Made by a program: the position numbers and the translations under genes. A DNA stretch of 64,000 nucleotides from Mucilaginibacter sp. (GTDB lineage: Bacteria; Bacteroidota; Bacteroidia; Sphingobacteriales; Sphingobacteriaceae): NCBI GenBank assembly GCA_030445275.1, contig JAUCSE010000091.1:41582-105581 (forward strand), written 5' to 3'. Below the pieces are notes generated by a model. That model saw only the letters and a list, made by a program, of their open reading frames with translations. It was not told the origin of the DNA and searched no databases. This document shows, piece after piece, positions 35,801-42,875 of this stretch; position 1 is the stretch's first letter; each line of letters opens with the position of its first letter.

Positions 35801-35997
35801 ACCACTGCACCGGGTAGGGGTTCTTTATTAGTACCATCTACCACCCTGCCCACCAATTTTGAATTGATAATGGGTTGCGTTTGCTGGGCAAAACCTATGA
35901 ATGGAGTAAAAAAGGTGATTAATATGGGAATCAATAGTTGTACAAGCCGGGGCGTAGACAGCACATAGCCTTTCCCGACTTTTGCAATATTTTGCAT
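32860..35997 (-). CDS. SusC/RagA-family TonB-linked transporter of the sulfatase locus
   Basis: A 1045-residue outer-membrane transporter. A long N-terminal signal (hydrophobic core about residues 18-35, ending FAQQ) leads into a carboxypeptidase-regulatory-like domain (LVGRVVDGTNKEPLPGAVV), the plug (VVVVGYGTQKRKDITGSVA, PLYVIDGFPTS, AIYGTRGANGVIIITTKKG) and the barrel. No STN domain is present. The start at ATG 35997 begins at MQNIAKVGK; the longer frame adds 16 unlikely residues. It is the first gene of the probable operon with SusD, NTF2-like protein, rhodaneses and sulfatases. Confidence 0.92.
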   Translation of the reverse strand: MQNIAKVGKGYVLSTPRLVQLLIPILITFFTPFIGFAQQTQPIINSKLVGRVVDGTNKEPLPGAVVRIEGTTHVVSTDIEGKFSFVTGQKFPYTLIITFIGYETQKYVATGSPVEIVMKDIQSQLNQVVVVGYGTQKRKDITGSVASVPNVALKQFLPSLDRALQGTVSGIQVTQATGQPGAGVTVQIRGVNSINAVAEPLYVIDGFPTSNSNSLNDAGVTNGPKINPLASINTGDIESIEVLKDASATAIYGTRGANGVIIITTKKGKSGLSSINYDGNYGWQNVIKTIPLLNSDQWGALRNDALVNSGKSPQTAAQLNPYNVNTDWQGAAFRTGNSQSHNLSILSGTDRTRLAFSGNYFKQDGILQNTNFERYAGRVNVEHDYNDRFKISSFITGSRTSAQVAPAGVVPAILLMTPTTPLYNADGTFFSKNIFEGTYGNPINTLYNQINTTTTSRILGNIAGDYKISESLTARVLAGIDIIDNKQNRYLPSTVYEGAGYSGLGEVGTLNSYNWLNENTLTYNKKLGRSNLNVLAGFTQQKFKGEGSITGSSGFVSDYDTFNNLGSGSITSISGSGFAIAPSSSSNTWALRSYLGRINYGFDSKYLVTLTLRADGSSKFAPGHQWASFPSAAIAWNASSENFLKNVEQISQLKFRLSAGQTGNSDIPAYQSYSQLGYYRYNFGNTTVAGFSPNSLANPNLTWEKTTQYDFGFDLGLLKDRISLTADIYYKKTTNLLLYLPLPATSGLTIITNTAITNPQQYENVGSVENKGFELSLNTHNLTGSFVWNTSVVFAVNRNKVLSLGGNGVNQFIPDSSLPSILKVGQPIGSFIGYKTNGLIQAGGPALTPAANTAPGGQAYQDINGDGKITQSADRVILGNAQPKFTGGVTNTFSYKGIDLSVSLQGSYGNKIYNQQRNTLELGTGYTNATTTMLNRWTPTNTNTDVHSAFQDPAATISDRFIENGSYLRLKSLNLGYSIPQSVVSRSPIKKVRIYISAQNLVTWTKYTGYDPEVSSNEQSAITSGVDNGAYPNSRSIIAGVNVTL

Positions 35998-36155
35998 AAA
36001 TTTGAGATTGTTAAAATGACATGATAGAAACAGACCCAACGCCAATTGAAATCCTGTTTCGTTGTTTTAATGTTATGGGGGAAAGGCGATTGCTTTTCCC
36101 TTATTTGAAGCTAAGTTTGGTTATTGTTTTTTCATGTTCCTTCCTGTTAAATTAT

Positions 36156-36178
36156 GCAGGGATTAATATAACCCCTGC
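36156..36178 (-). terminator. Weak hairpin after the membrane hydroxylase gene
   Basis: GCAGGG (36156-36161) pairs with CCCTGC (36173-36178), 16 bp beyond the stop at 36195. It has no strong T tract. It may separate the hydroxylase unit from the SusC operon. Confidence 0.35.
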
Positions 36179-36194
36179 CTTTACATCATTGAAT

Positions 36195-37160
36195 TTATAT
36201 TTTCACAGGTTGTAACTCGTATGATTCCGGGCTTACTTTCTCTTCCTGAACTTGCTTTGGATCCGGCCTGTATAACTGGTGTTCTTGTAATGGAACATCA
36301 GCGTTAACCATAGGTCCATCGGCAGCAAGTTCACTTCCGGCAACTTTCGATTTAAATATAGGCCAGAATAACTGGGCATACCATTGATCGCCCTCGTAAT
36401 GAGATATACCATAGGCTTTAGGGTATTGGCGCGAAATATGAGCAGTGCCAAAGATTATATCCCATAAAAAGAACATATTGCCAAAATTACCTTTGTAATA
36501 ACCTACGCCATCATCGGTAGTTGCTGCATGGTGGGCATGATGGGTAGCTGGTGTAGATATAGTACGTTCCAATACCCAGGCCAGCGGATGAAGTATTTTA
36601 TATTGATAAAAAGGTTTATCCCAGGGAATACTGGAATGCGCTAGTGTGGTAATAGCACCTTTAATACCTTTTACAATAACAGCCGGGATACCTAAACCCA
36701 GGTAAACTAAAGCTGTGGTTAAATAGGTTTGCGAAAAAAACAGGGTATAAATAATGTTTTGCCTGCTAGCCATGGCCATACCCATATACGAGGCAGAATG
36801 ATGCGTGCGGTGAAAACGCCACAGCCATGGCACTTCGTGGTGCAGACGGTGGTACCAGTACTGGGTCAAGTCATCGGCAACAGCGATGATTATAAATCCC
36901 CAGAAAAATGGCACCCAGTCAAACACATTCTTAAATCCTGGAAGTATGGCAGGTAAAACTTTGAGGCCGTAATAAGCCACTACAGGCTTGATCACTAATT
37001 TGGGAACGGTAAAGCAGGCAATATCCACCCATTTTTCATTTTTATTCCAGCGCTTTTTATACAAGCCAAACGAAAACTCGAGCACCCCGAGTACCAATAC
37101 CAAAACAGAAAAACCATAACCATTCAGGTTTTCAATTACTTTTTTTATCAGTTCAATCAT
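36195..37160 (-). CDS. Sterol desaturase / fatty acid hydroxylase family protein
   Basis: A 321-residue di-iron membrane hydroxylase. Residues 14-115 contain several hydrophobic segments. Histidine clusters are YWYHRLHHEVPWLWRFHRTHHSA and THHAHHATTDDGVGYYKGNFGN near the C-terminus. It differs in length and motif detail from the member at 30-986. It is the third gene of a compact unit behind two small membrane proteins (12 bp and an overlapping junction). It lies upstream of the SusC gene on the same strand, with a 197-bp gap. Substrate unknown; a lipid or sterol-like molecule is typical. Confidence 0.87.
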   Translation of the reverse strand: MIELIKKVIENLNGYGFSVLVLVLGVLEFSFGLYKKRWNKNEKWVDIACFTVPKLVIKPVVAYYGLKVLPAILPGFKNVFDWVPFFWGFIIIAVADDLTQYWYHRLHHEVPWLWRFHRTHHSASYMGMAMASRQNIIYTLFFSQTYLTTALVYLGLGIPAVIVKGIKGAITTLAHSSIPWDKPFYQYKILHPLAWVLERTISTPATHHAHHAATTDDGVGYYKGNFGNMFFLWDIIFGTAHISRQYPKAYGISHYEGDQWYAQLFWPIFKSKVAGSELAADGPMVNADVPLQEHQLYRPDPKQVQEEKVSPESYELQPVKI

Positions 37161-37172
37161 GATGTTTTTATT

Positions 37173-37358
37173 TTATGGATTAACAGGTTTGTTTTTTGTG
37201 GAAGCCGAAGATGTTTGCTGTTGTTTCTTTTTTTCCCATGGCCGCTGCCCGGTAAAATAAAATGTAGCAAACATCAGTACAATGGGCAATGCGTAAAGCA
37301 GCAGGCTTAGTAAGGCATTCTTTACGATCCTTATTTTTTTTGTTTGTTCCAGTTTCAT
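37173..37358 (-). CDS. Small single-helix membrane protein (61 aa)
   Basis: A 61-residue protein with a basic N-terminus (MKLEQTKKIRIVKN), one hydrophobic helix (about residues 14-34) and a polar Lys/Gln/Ser-rich tail. I do not recognise a family. Its ATG overlaps the stop of the upstream 57-residue gene by the ATGA arrangement, and the hydroxylase starts 12 bp after its stop, which argues for a real, translationally coupled gene. A subunit or assembly role for the hydroxylase is a guess. Confidence 0.65.
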   Translation of the reverse strand: MKLEQTKKIRIVKNALLSLLLYALPIVLMFATFYFTGQRPWEKKKQQQTSSASTKNKPVNP

Positions 37359-37528
37359 GGTGTTGTTGATTTTGGTGAGTTTGTGGTTGCCGGATCTGAT
37401 TTATGATTTTCGGATAGCAGCTTTTGAGTAAGCCACAAACCGCCGAAAATGATGATAAAGGGTATCAAGGTGATAATTACACCTACCAATACCTTTTTAC
37501 CCAGCAGGGATACGTCGTTAATGGTCAT
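37355..37528 (-). CDS. Small single-helix membrane protein (57 aa)
   Basis: A 57-residue reading frame starting at ATG 37528: MTINDVSLLGKK, then a hydrophobic helix (about residues 13-33, VLVGVIITLIPFIIIFGG) and a polar Ser/Thr/Pro-rich tail. It has the same layout as the 61-residue neighbour and overlaps it by 4 bp (ATGA), so it is probably the first gene of the hydroxylase unit. It is below common annotation length cut-offs. No family recognised. Confidence 0.6.
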   Translation of the reverse strand: MTINDVSLLGKKVLVGVIITLIPFIIIFGGLWLTQKLLSENHKSDPATTNSPKSTTP

Positions 37529-37966
37529 AATAATTTTTTTAGAGGATTATTTAAAAGTATTTGGGCTGGGCAAGTCACCGCATATTGACAGGCCCCGGCC
37601 CGTTAATTCAAAATTTATAAATGATGGAATTTTAATTATTGCCGACAGACAGTAATTATTATAAAGAGAGTTTCTTTTTTAAGCCGGATCAACAGCAACA
37701 ACAAGAATGGCTATAACAAGTAAAAGCAACAGGTGACTGGTAAGAAGCAGATCCGGAGTTGGTGGTGAGATCGGGATGCATTTTTTTGTGCCTTTAAAAA
37801 CAGTTAAACTTTGTATTTATCAATAACTGAGGCGAATGTAAAAAACATTTTTGATAAAAACTACTAATTCCATAGATTTTATATAAATAAATGATTATTT
37901 TAATGAATAACTGTTGATTTTAGCATAAAAAAGAACAAAAATACAAATCAGTCATAGGGGTATTAC
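37529..37966. other. Noncoding gap upstream of the hydroxylase unit
   Basis: AT-rich, no convincing gene. On the minus strand a short hydrophobic frame occurs near 37680-37800 but has no start codon. No promoter matching the Bacteroidota consensus was found by eye. Confidence 0.5.
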
Positions 37967-38007
37967 AAAAAAGAAGCCGCCTCCTGACCAGGAAGCGGCT
38001 TCTTTTT
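37967..38007 (-). terminator. Terminator of the 38025-42726 SusCD unit
   Basis: AAAAAAGAAGCCGC (37967-37980) pairs with GCGGCTTCTTTTTT (37994-38007); the inner bases TCCTG/CAGGA extend the stem. A/T runs flank a GC core on both sides. It lies 17 bp after the SusD-like stop. Confidence 0.9.
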
Positions 38008-38024
38008 TGTGCAATAAAACCAAA

Positions 38025-39512
38025 TTATGGATTTTGCCCGGAAGGACCAATTGCCGGGTTGGCATTGATCTCATCCTGAGGTATAAGCCATTGCCATCTT
38101 ACATCACCAGCTGTTTCGCTCAATGTTTGAGCTAATGCAACCGTATGATTGGAGTTTGTTCTATCTAACGGAAGATTAAGACGCTTTAAATCTAAAAAGC
38201 GGAATCCTTCGCCCCATAGCTCTACTCTGCGTTGCACTAATATTTCGTTCAACAAAGCAGTACCTGTATTGGTTGATAATACATAGCTGGGGTTTCTGTT
38301 TTTAGCTAAAGTATAAAGTGCATTTTGAGCAGCCCCAGTTTCTCCGGTATGGGCGCGGGCTTCAGCTTCAATTAAATACATTTCGGCTACACGCATATGC
38401 GGTACATCACCAATACTTGTTGTACCGGCAACTAAAAACTTCCTGTTCATGTATTTAGCTCTTGTACTTGCAGTTGTAGGGATAGGAAATGCTGTATTTT
38501 TTCCGGTTGGGTCCCATAATGTTTTTCGGATATCATTAGCTGCTATCTGATCATAAAGTAATGAATTAATAGCTTTAGGGTTGGCCCTGATATTTGATGA
38601 ATTAAAGTTGGCCGACATATAGGCGAAGAAAGAGTAAAAATATTGTGTCTGATCTTCTACCTGATGGCTTCCCCACATCCATTCAACATTTTTATAATCA
38701 TTAAAACCTGCTGTATAATCGGCATTGCTCATCAAAGAAAGGCCTGTCCTTGCTTCAGATGCATTTTGTGCAGCTTTAGCCCAATTACCCTGTGTAAGTG
38801 CAATTCTGGCTCTTAAACCTTTAGCAACATTAATATTGAAATGTGATTTATTAGGACTGGCAGTAGCAGTAGCAAATAAGGTTACCGCATCATCAATATC
38901 TTTATTGATCTGAGCGTAAACAGCTTCAACTGTTGCACGTGCTTGCGGGGTAATTGTACTTGTTATCAAAATAGGTACGCCGGGTTGGCTATTATTAGCT
39001 GCACTGTCATAACGTTTGCCATAAAGTTGTACCAGTACAAAATGAGCCCAGGAACGATAACATAATGCTTCTGCTTTTATTAAGTCTTTATCTGCCTGCG
39101 GGCCGTCAGCAGCAGCTATCTTCTCAATGATATTATTTGCATTAACGATAATCTGATAATAAAACTGGTATGGGAATTTATCATCTATTGATGTAGCATT
39201 TCTGTGCGCTATCCATTTGTACACATTGTTAAACCATCCGTTTCCGGCACTTGTATTTACCAGATCTTCACCAAGCATGTCCAAATCAATCATGATGCCA
39301 CTCTCTCCACCTTGATTTTGCGTGCTATTATATTGTGTATATAAGGAGCGGTGAATTCCATTTAATGCCGCCATTGCATTTGTTGTTGTTTTAAAAACAT
39401 CAGCATTATCAATCTGACTTGTAGGCGCTGTTTCCAGATAGCTTTTTTTGCACGCCGTAATACTTAATACTACAAAAAGTAGCGGTAAGAATATATATTT
39501 TAACTTTTTCAT
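38025..39512 (-). CDS. SusD/RagB-family lipoprotein of the glycan locus
   Basis: A 495-residue surface glycan-binding lipoprotein. The signal peptide ends in the lipobox LSITAC, followed by KKSYLETAPTSQIDNADVF, a canonical SusD start. Inner SusD helices include YRSWAHFVLVQLYGKRYD, and the C-terminal region contains LLNEILVQRRVELWGEGFRFLDLKR. The ATG at 39512 is chosen: earlier Met codons (39539, 39524) lie at or inside the end of the SusC gene and lack signal character. It pairs with the SusC encoded just upstream. Confidence 0.92.
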   Translation of the reverse strand: MKKLKYIFLPLLFVVLSITACKKSYLETAPTSQIDNADVFKTTTNAMAALNGIHRSLYTQYNSTQNQGGESGIMIDLDMLGEDLVNTSAGNGWFNNVYKWIAHRNATSIDDKFPYQFYYQIIVNANNIIEKIAAADGPQADKDLIKAEALCYRSWAHFVLVQLYGKRYDSAANNSQPGVPILITSTITPQARATVEAVYAQINKDIDDAVTLFATATASPNKSHFNINVAKGLRARIALTQGNWAKAAQNASEARTGLSLMSNADYTAGFNDYKNVEWMWGSHQVEDQTQYFYSFFAYMSANFNSSNIRANPKAINSLLYDQIAANDIRKTLWDPTGKNTAFPIPTTASTRAKYMNRKFLVAGTTSIGDVPHMRVAEMYLIEAEARAHTGETGAAQNALYTLAKNRNPSYVLSTNTGTALLNEILVQRRVELWGEGFRFLDLKRLNLPLDRTNSNHTVALAQTLSETAGDVRWQWLIPQDEINANPAIGPSGQNP

Positions 39513-39525
39513 ATTAAACTTCATT

Positions 39526-42500
39526 TTAAAATCCAACATTTAAACCAAGACTAACCAAACGTGTTGGAGAGTAGCCATTAGCGGTAACCCCGCTGTATGC
39601 ATAGCTTGGGTCCATACCTTTACGTTTTGAAATTAAACCCAGATTTTCGCCGCTTACATATATCCGCGCATTGCGAACATCAATTCTTGATATCCAGCTT
39701 TGAGGTAAGGTATAACTAAAAGTAGCCTGCCTAAAGCTTAAGTACGATGCATCGATCAGGAAGCGGTTGGATGTAGCGTTGTTATTTGCTGATAAACCAA
39801 TATCCATACGTGGTATGCTGGTTACATCGCCCGGATTCTGCCAACTTTTTAGCGCATCAACATGCAATGCACTACCATAACTGCCATATGACATCAGGCT
39901 TTGATAATTGCTGTCATAAACTTTACCACCTACAGAATAATTGATCAGGAAGCTTAATGCAAAGTTTTTATAGCTAAAGTTATTGCTAAAACTTCCGAAA
40001 TATTTAGGTATTGCCGATCCTGAATATCCATATAAGGCATTGTTAGGATTTGTTGTATAATCAACCCCGTTAATGGTACGGTTTTGAGCTATATTACCAA
40101 CAGTTATGCTTTTATCTCTAACATACAGTGATGAGCCATCAGAAGGGTCAACACCACCCCATTGGCGTAGCCAGTAATCATAAATTGAATGGCCAACCTG
40201 CAATTGTTTAGTACCGCTAATTATAGTTGGTTGGTCATTAGGCATTTTGGTGATCTTGTTTCTGATGATCGACCAGTTTAAAGTTGCATCCCATCTAAAG
40301 TTTTTGCTTTTCACTATATCACCGCCAATCTGAACTTCGATACCCTTGTTATACATAGAGCCTATGTTTTTGGAGATATTGGCTATACCCGAAGAAACAG
40401 GAAGTGGAACCGCAAATAATAAATTACTCGATTTTCTGTTAAAAACTTCGATAGAACCGCGTAGCCTGTTTTTAAACATAGCGTATTCCAGGGCAATATC
40501 AGTAGAGTAATTAGTTTCCCATTTTAGGTCGGGAGTTGGCAAGGTTGATAATAACAATCCTGCTTCTGAAGCATTGTTGTTACCCAGATTATAAAGTGAC
40601 TGGTAATTATAATAAGTTGCATTACCAGTGTTGCTGTTTTCCCGAAGTCGGTCAGTACTTATTGAGGACGTATTATCTTCCAGTTTATCATTACCTACGG
40701 AACCATAAGATGAACGGAGTTTTAAATAATTAAGCCAGCTAACCTCGCTTAAAAAGTTCTCGGCGCTTACTAACCATGCACCACCTACCGAAAAGAAATT
40801 ACCCCACCTGTTTTGTTTTGAAAACTTTGATGATCCATCTGCACGATAGCCTGCGTTAAAGAAGTACTTACCATCATAGTTATAATTAACTTGTGAAAGG
40901 TAAGATTCCAATTTGTAAACATCAGTATAAGAGTTCAAATTGCTGGTAGTAGTAAAGTTTACTAATTCAGTAATACCATCAACAACCTGCGTATTGCGTG
41001 AGCCTGTAAGATATTTGTATTGATACTGATAGTTTTCGTGACCAGCTAATACACTAATATTATGCTTACCTATGGTTTTATTATAAGTTAATAATTCGTT
41101 AATGGTGTACGAAGTACTTGTAGAAGCGCTTACTGTTGCCCTGCCACCTGGTGCGCCATCACCTACAATCTTGTTATCATAGGTTGATGCATCATAATTG
41201 GAAACATCAACATTGGCGCTTGGTGTAAACTTAAAATCCTTTAAAAAAGATATTTCACCATAAGTACGGGCGCTCAGCACATTACGTTTAAACAGGTTAT
41301 TGTTTAGCAATGTTTCTTCAACAACGTGCCTGCCGTTACTTGCGCCTGCCGGACGGGCAGCGCCAAGATCATATACTTTATCGCCATTGGCATCTAAAAC
41401 AAATGCACCACTTGCGTCATGCGTATATACAGGGTATATAGGCCCCATAGAACGTGCAAAACTAAAAATGTTATTGTATGCGGTTGTGCCAGTACCGCTG
41501 GCCTGGTTTGATTTGGTGATATTTCCAGACAGGTTAAGTCCTGTTTTAAACCATTTTAAAAGCTTTGTATTCAAATTTAATCTTCCTGTAAATCTTTCAT
41601 AATCAGATTTCAGCACATATCCTTTATCATTTAAATAGCCAACTGATAAAAAGTAATCGTTCTTATCTGTAGCGCCGCTGTAATTTAAATTGGCATCAGT
41701 TCTTTTTCCGGTACGTTTTAAAGGGGCATACCAGTCAAAATCGTTATACAAAAGTTTAGCCTCGGGATTAAGCTTACCATCTGTACCTACTATACTATTA
41801 TCAGCTACGTTAAAAGGATTATAACCTAACAACCCTTTTATTGCCCCTGATGCCCTTGTTGCTGCAACATCAGCGCTAATGCCTGTACCACTTGCAGGGT
41901 AAACCAGGCTATTTTTATAGGCCTGCCATGCTAAGGGATAATACTGTTGGGCATTAACCCGGTCATACTCTGGTACACCTCTTGAGCTTATACCCTGGGT
42001 AACGTTTAAATTTAACTGATCTTGCCCTTTTTTACCTTTGATGGTTGTAATAATAACAACACCGTTGGCGGCCCTTGAACCATATAAAGCTGATGCGGAT
42101 GCATCTTTTAGCACCGATATGTTGTCAATATCATTAATATTTAAGTTTCCAATCGGAAGATCATATACAGAGCCATCAACTACATATAAAGGCTCACTTG
42201 ATGAATTGATAGAGCCAATTCCACGAATTCTGACAGACCCTGTTGAACCGGGTTGACCACTGCCGCTTGATACCTGTATACCAGGAGCAGCACCTTGCAA
42301 AGCATTATTAACGTTGGTAAGCGTTCTTTGCGCCAGTGCATCCTTGCCAATAGTAACAACTGAGCCGGTTAAAGCTTCTTTTTTAGATGTACCGTAAGCA
42401 ACAACAACAACTTCGGTTAACGCCTTGTTGTTTACTTCCAGCTTTACATTGATGGTGTTGCTACTGTTTACAGGCACAGTAGCTTCTGTGTATCCAATGT

Positions 42501-42726
42501 AGGATAATGTAATTGATTTAGCGCCGGCAGGAACGCTAAGGCTGTAAAAGCCACTTACATCGGTTTGAACCCCAATTTTTGTACCTGTAATTTTTACTGA
42601 TACCCCGGATAATGGTAGCCCGTCATCGCTACCTGTTACCCTTCCTGAAACTTTTCTGTTTTGAGCAAATACGTTCGATAACGCAAATACCCCAAATAGA
42701 ACCAAAATAAGTACTTTTTGCTTCAT
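39526..42726 (-). CDS. SusC/RagA-family TonB-linked transporter of the glycan locus
   Basis: A 1066-residue outer-membrane transporter. Signal peptide residues 1-21 (FALSNVFAQ), carboxypeptidase-regulatory-like domain (KVSGRVTGSDDGLPLSGVSVKI), plug (VVVVAYGTSKKEALTGSVV, PLYVVDGSVYD, ALYGSRAANGVVIITTIKG), then a barrel ending LGLNVGF. No STN domain. It is preceded by GH20 and GH29 genes on the same strand (149-bp gap) and should import the products they help release. Confidence 0.93.
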   Translation of the reverse strand: MKQKVLILVLFGVFALSNVFAQNRKVSGRVTGSDDGLPLSGVSVKITGTKIGVQTDVSGFYSLSVPAGAKSITLSYIGYTEATVPVNSSNTINVKLEVNNKALTEVVVVAYGTSKKEALTGSVVTIGKDALAQRTLTNVNNALQGAAPGIQVSSGSGQPGSTGSVRIRGIGSINSSSEPLYVVDGSVYDLPIGNLNINDIDNISVLKDASASALYGSRAANGVVIITTIKGKKGQDQLNLNVTQGISSRGVPEYDRVNAQQYYPLAWQAYKNSLVYPASGTGISADVAATRASGAIKGLLGYNPFNVADNSIVGTDGKLNPEAKLLYNDFDWYAPLKRTGKRTDANLNYSGATDKNDYFLSVGYLNDKGYVLKSDYERFTGRLNLNTKLLKWFKTGLNLSGNITKSNQASGTGTTAYNNIFSFARSMGPIYPVYTHDASGAFVLDANGDKVYDLGAARPAGASNGRHVVEETLLNNNLFKRNVLSARTYGEISFLKDFKFTPSANVDVSNYDASTYDNKIVGDGAPGGRATVSASTSTSYTINELLTYNKTIGKHNISVLAGHENYQYQYKYLTGSRNTQVVDGITELVNFTTTSNLNSYTDVYKLESYLSQVNYNYDGKYFFNAGYRADGSSKFSKQNRWGNFFSVGGAWLVSAENFLSEVSWLNYLKLRSSYGSVGNDKLEDNTSSISTDRLRENSNTGNATYYNYQSLYNLGNNNASEAGLLLSTLPTPDLKWETNYSTDIALEYAMFKNRLRGSIEVFNRKSSNLLFAVPLPVSSGIANISKNIGSMYNKGIEVQIGGDIVKSKNFRWDATLNWSIIRNKITKMPNDQPTIISGTKQLQVGHSIYDYWLRQWGGVDPSDGSSLYVRDKSITVGNIAQNRTINGVDYTTNPNNALYGYSGSAIPKYFGSFSNNFSYKNFALSFLINYSVGGKVYDSNYQSLMSYGSYGSALHVDALKSWQNPGDVTSIPRMDIGLSANNNATSNRFLIDASYLSFRQATFSYTLPQSWISRIDVRNARIYVSGENLGLISKRKGMDPSYAYSGVTANGYSPTRLVSLGLNVGF

Positions 42727-42875
42727 TTTATAGTGTGTTAAAGTTAATAAAGCCCGTAATATAGCTTATTCACTGTAACAAAAATGTGCGAATACAATAT
42801 TTATATACTTATTTCGTTTACCTAAGGGTTACATTAATTTTTATTCAATAAATCGTTTTAATAATTAAAAGCCTG

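Noticed and set aside
37449..37655. Plus-strand open frame of 68 codons
   Set aside because: It is antisense to the better supported 57-residue membrane protein gene, whose ATGA overlap with its neighbour favours the minus strand.
37680..37800. Minus-strand hydrophobic peptide frame
   Set aside because: No ATG, GTG or TTG start in frame after the preceding stop; a separate 30-codon frame from an ATG ends in a run of cysteines and looks random.
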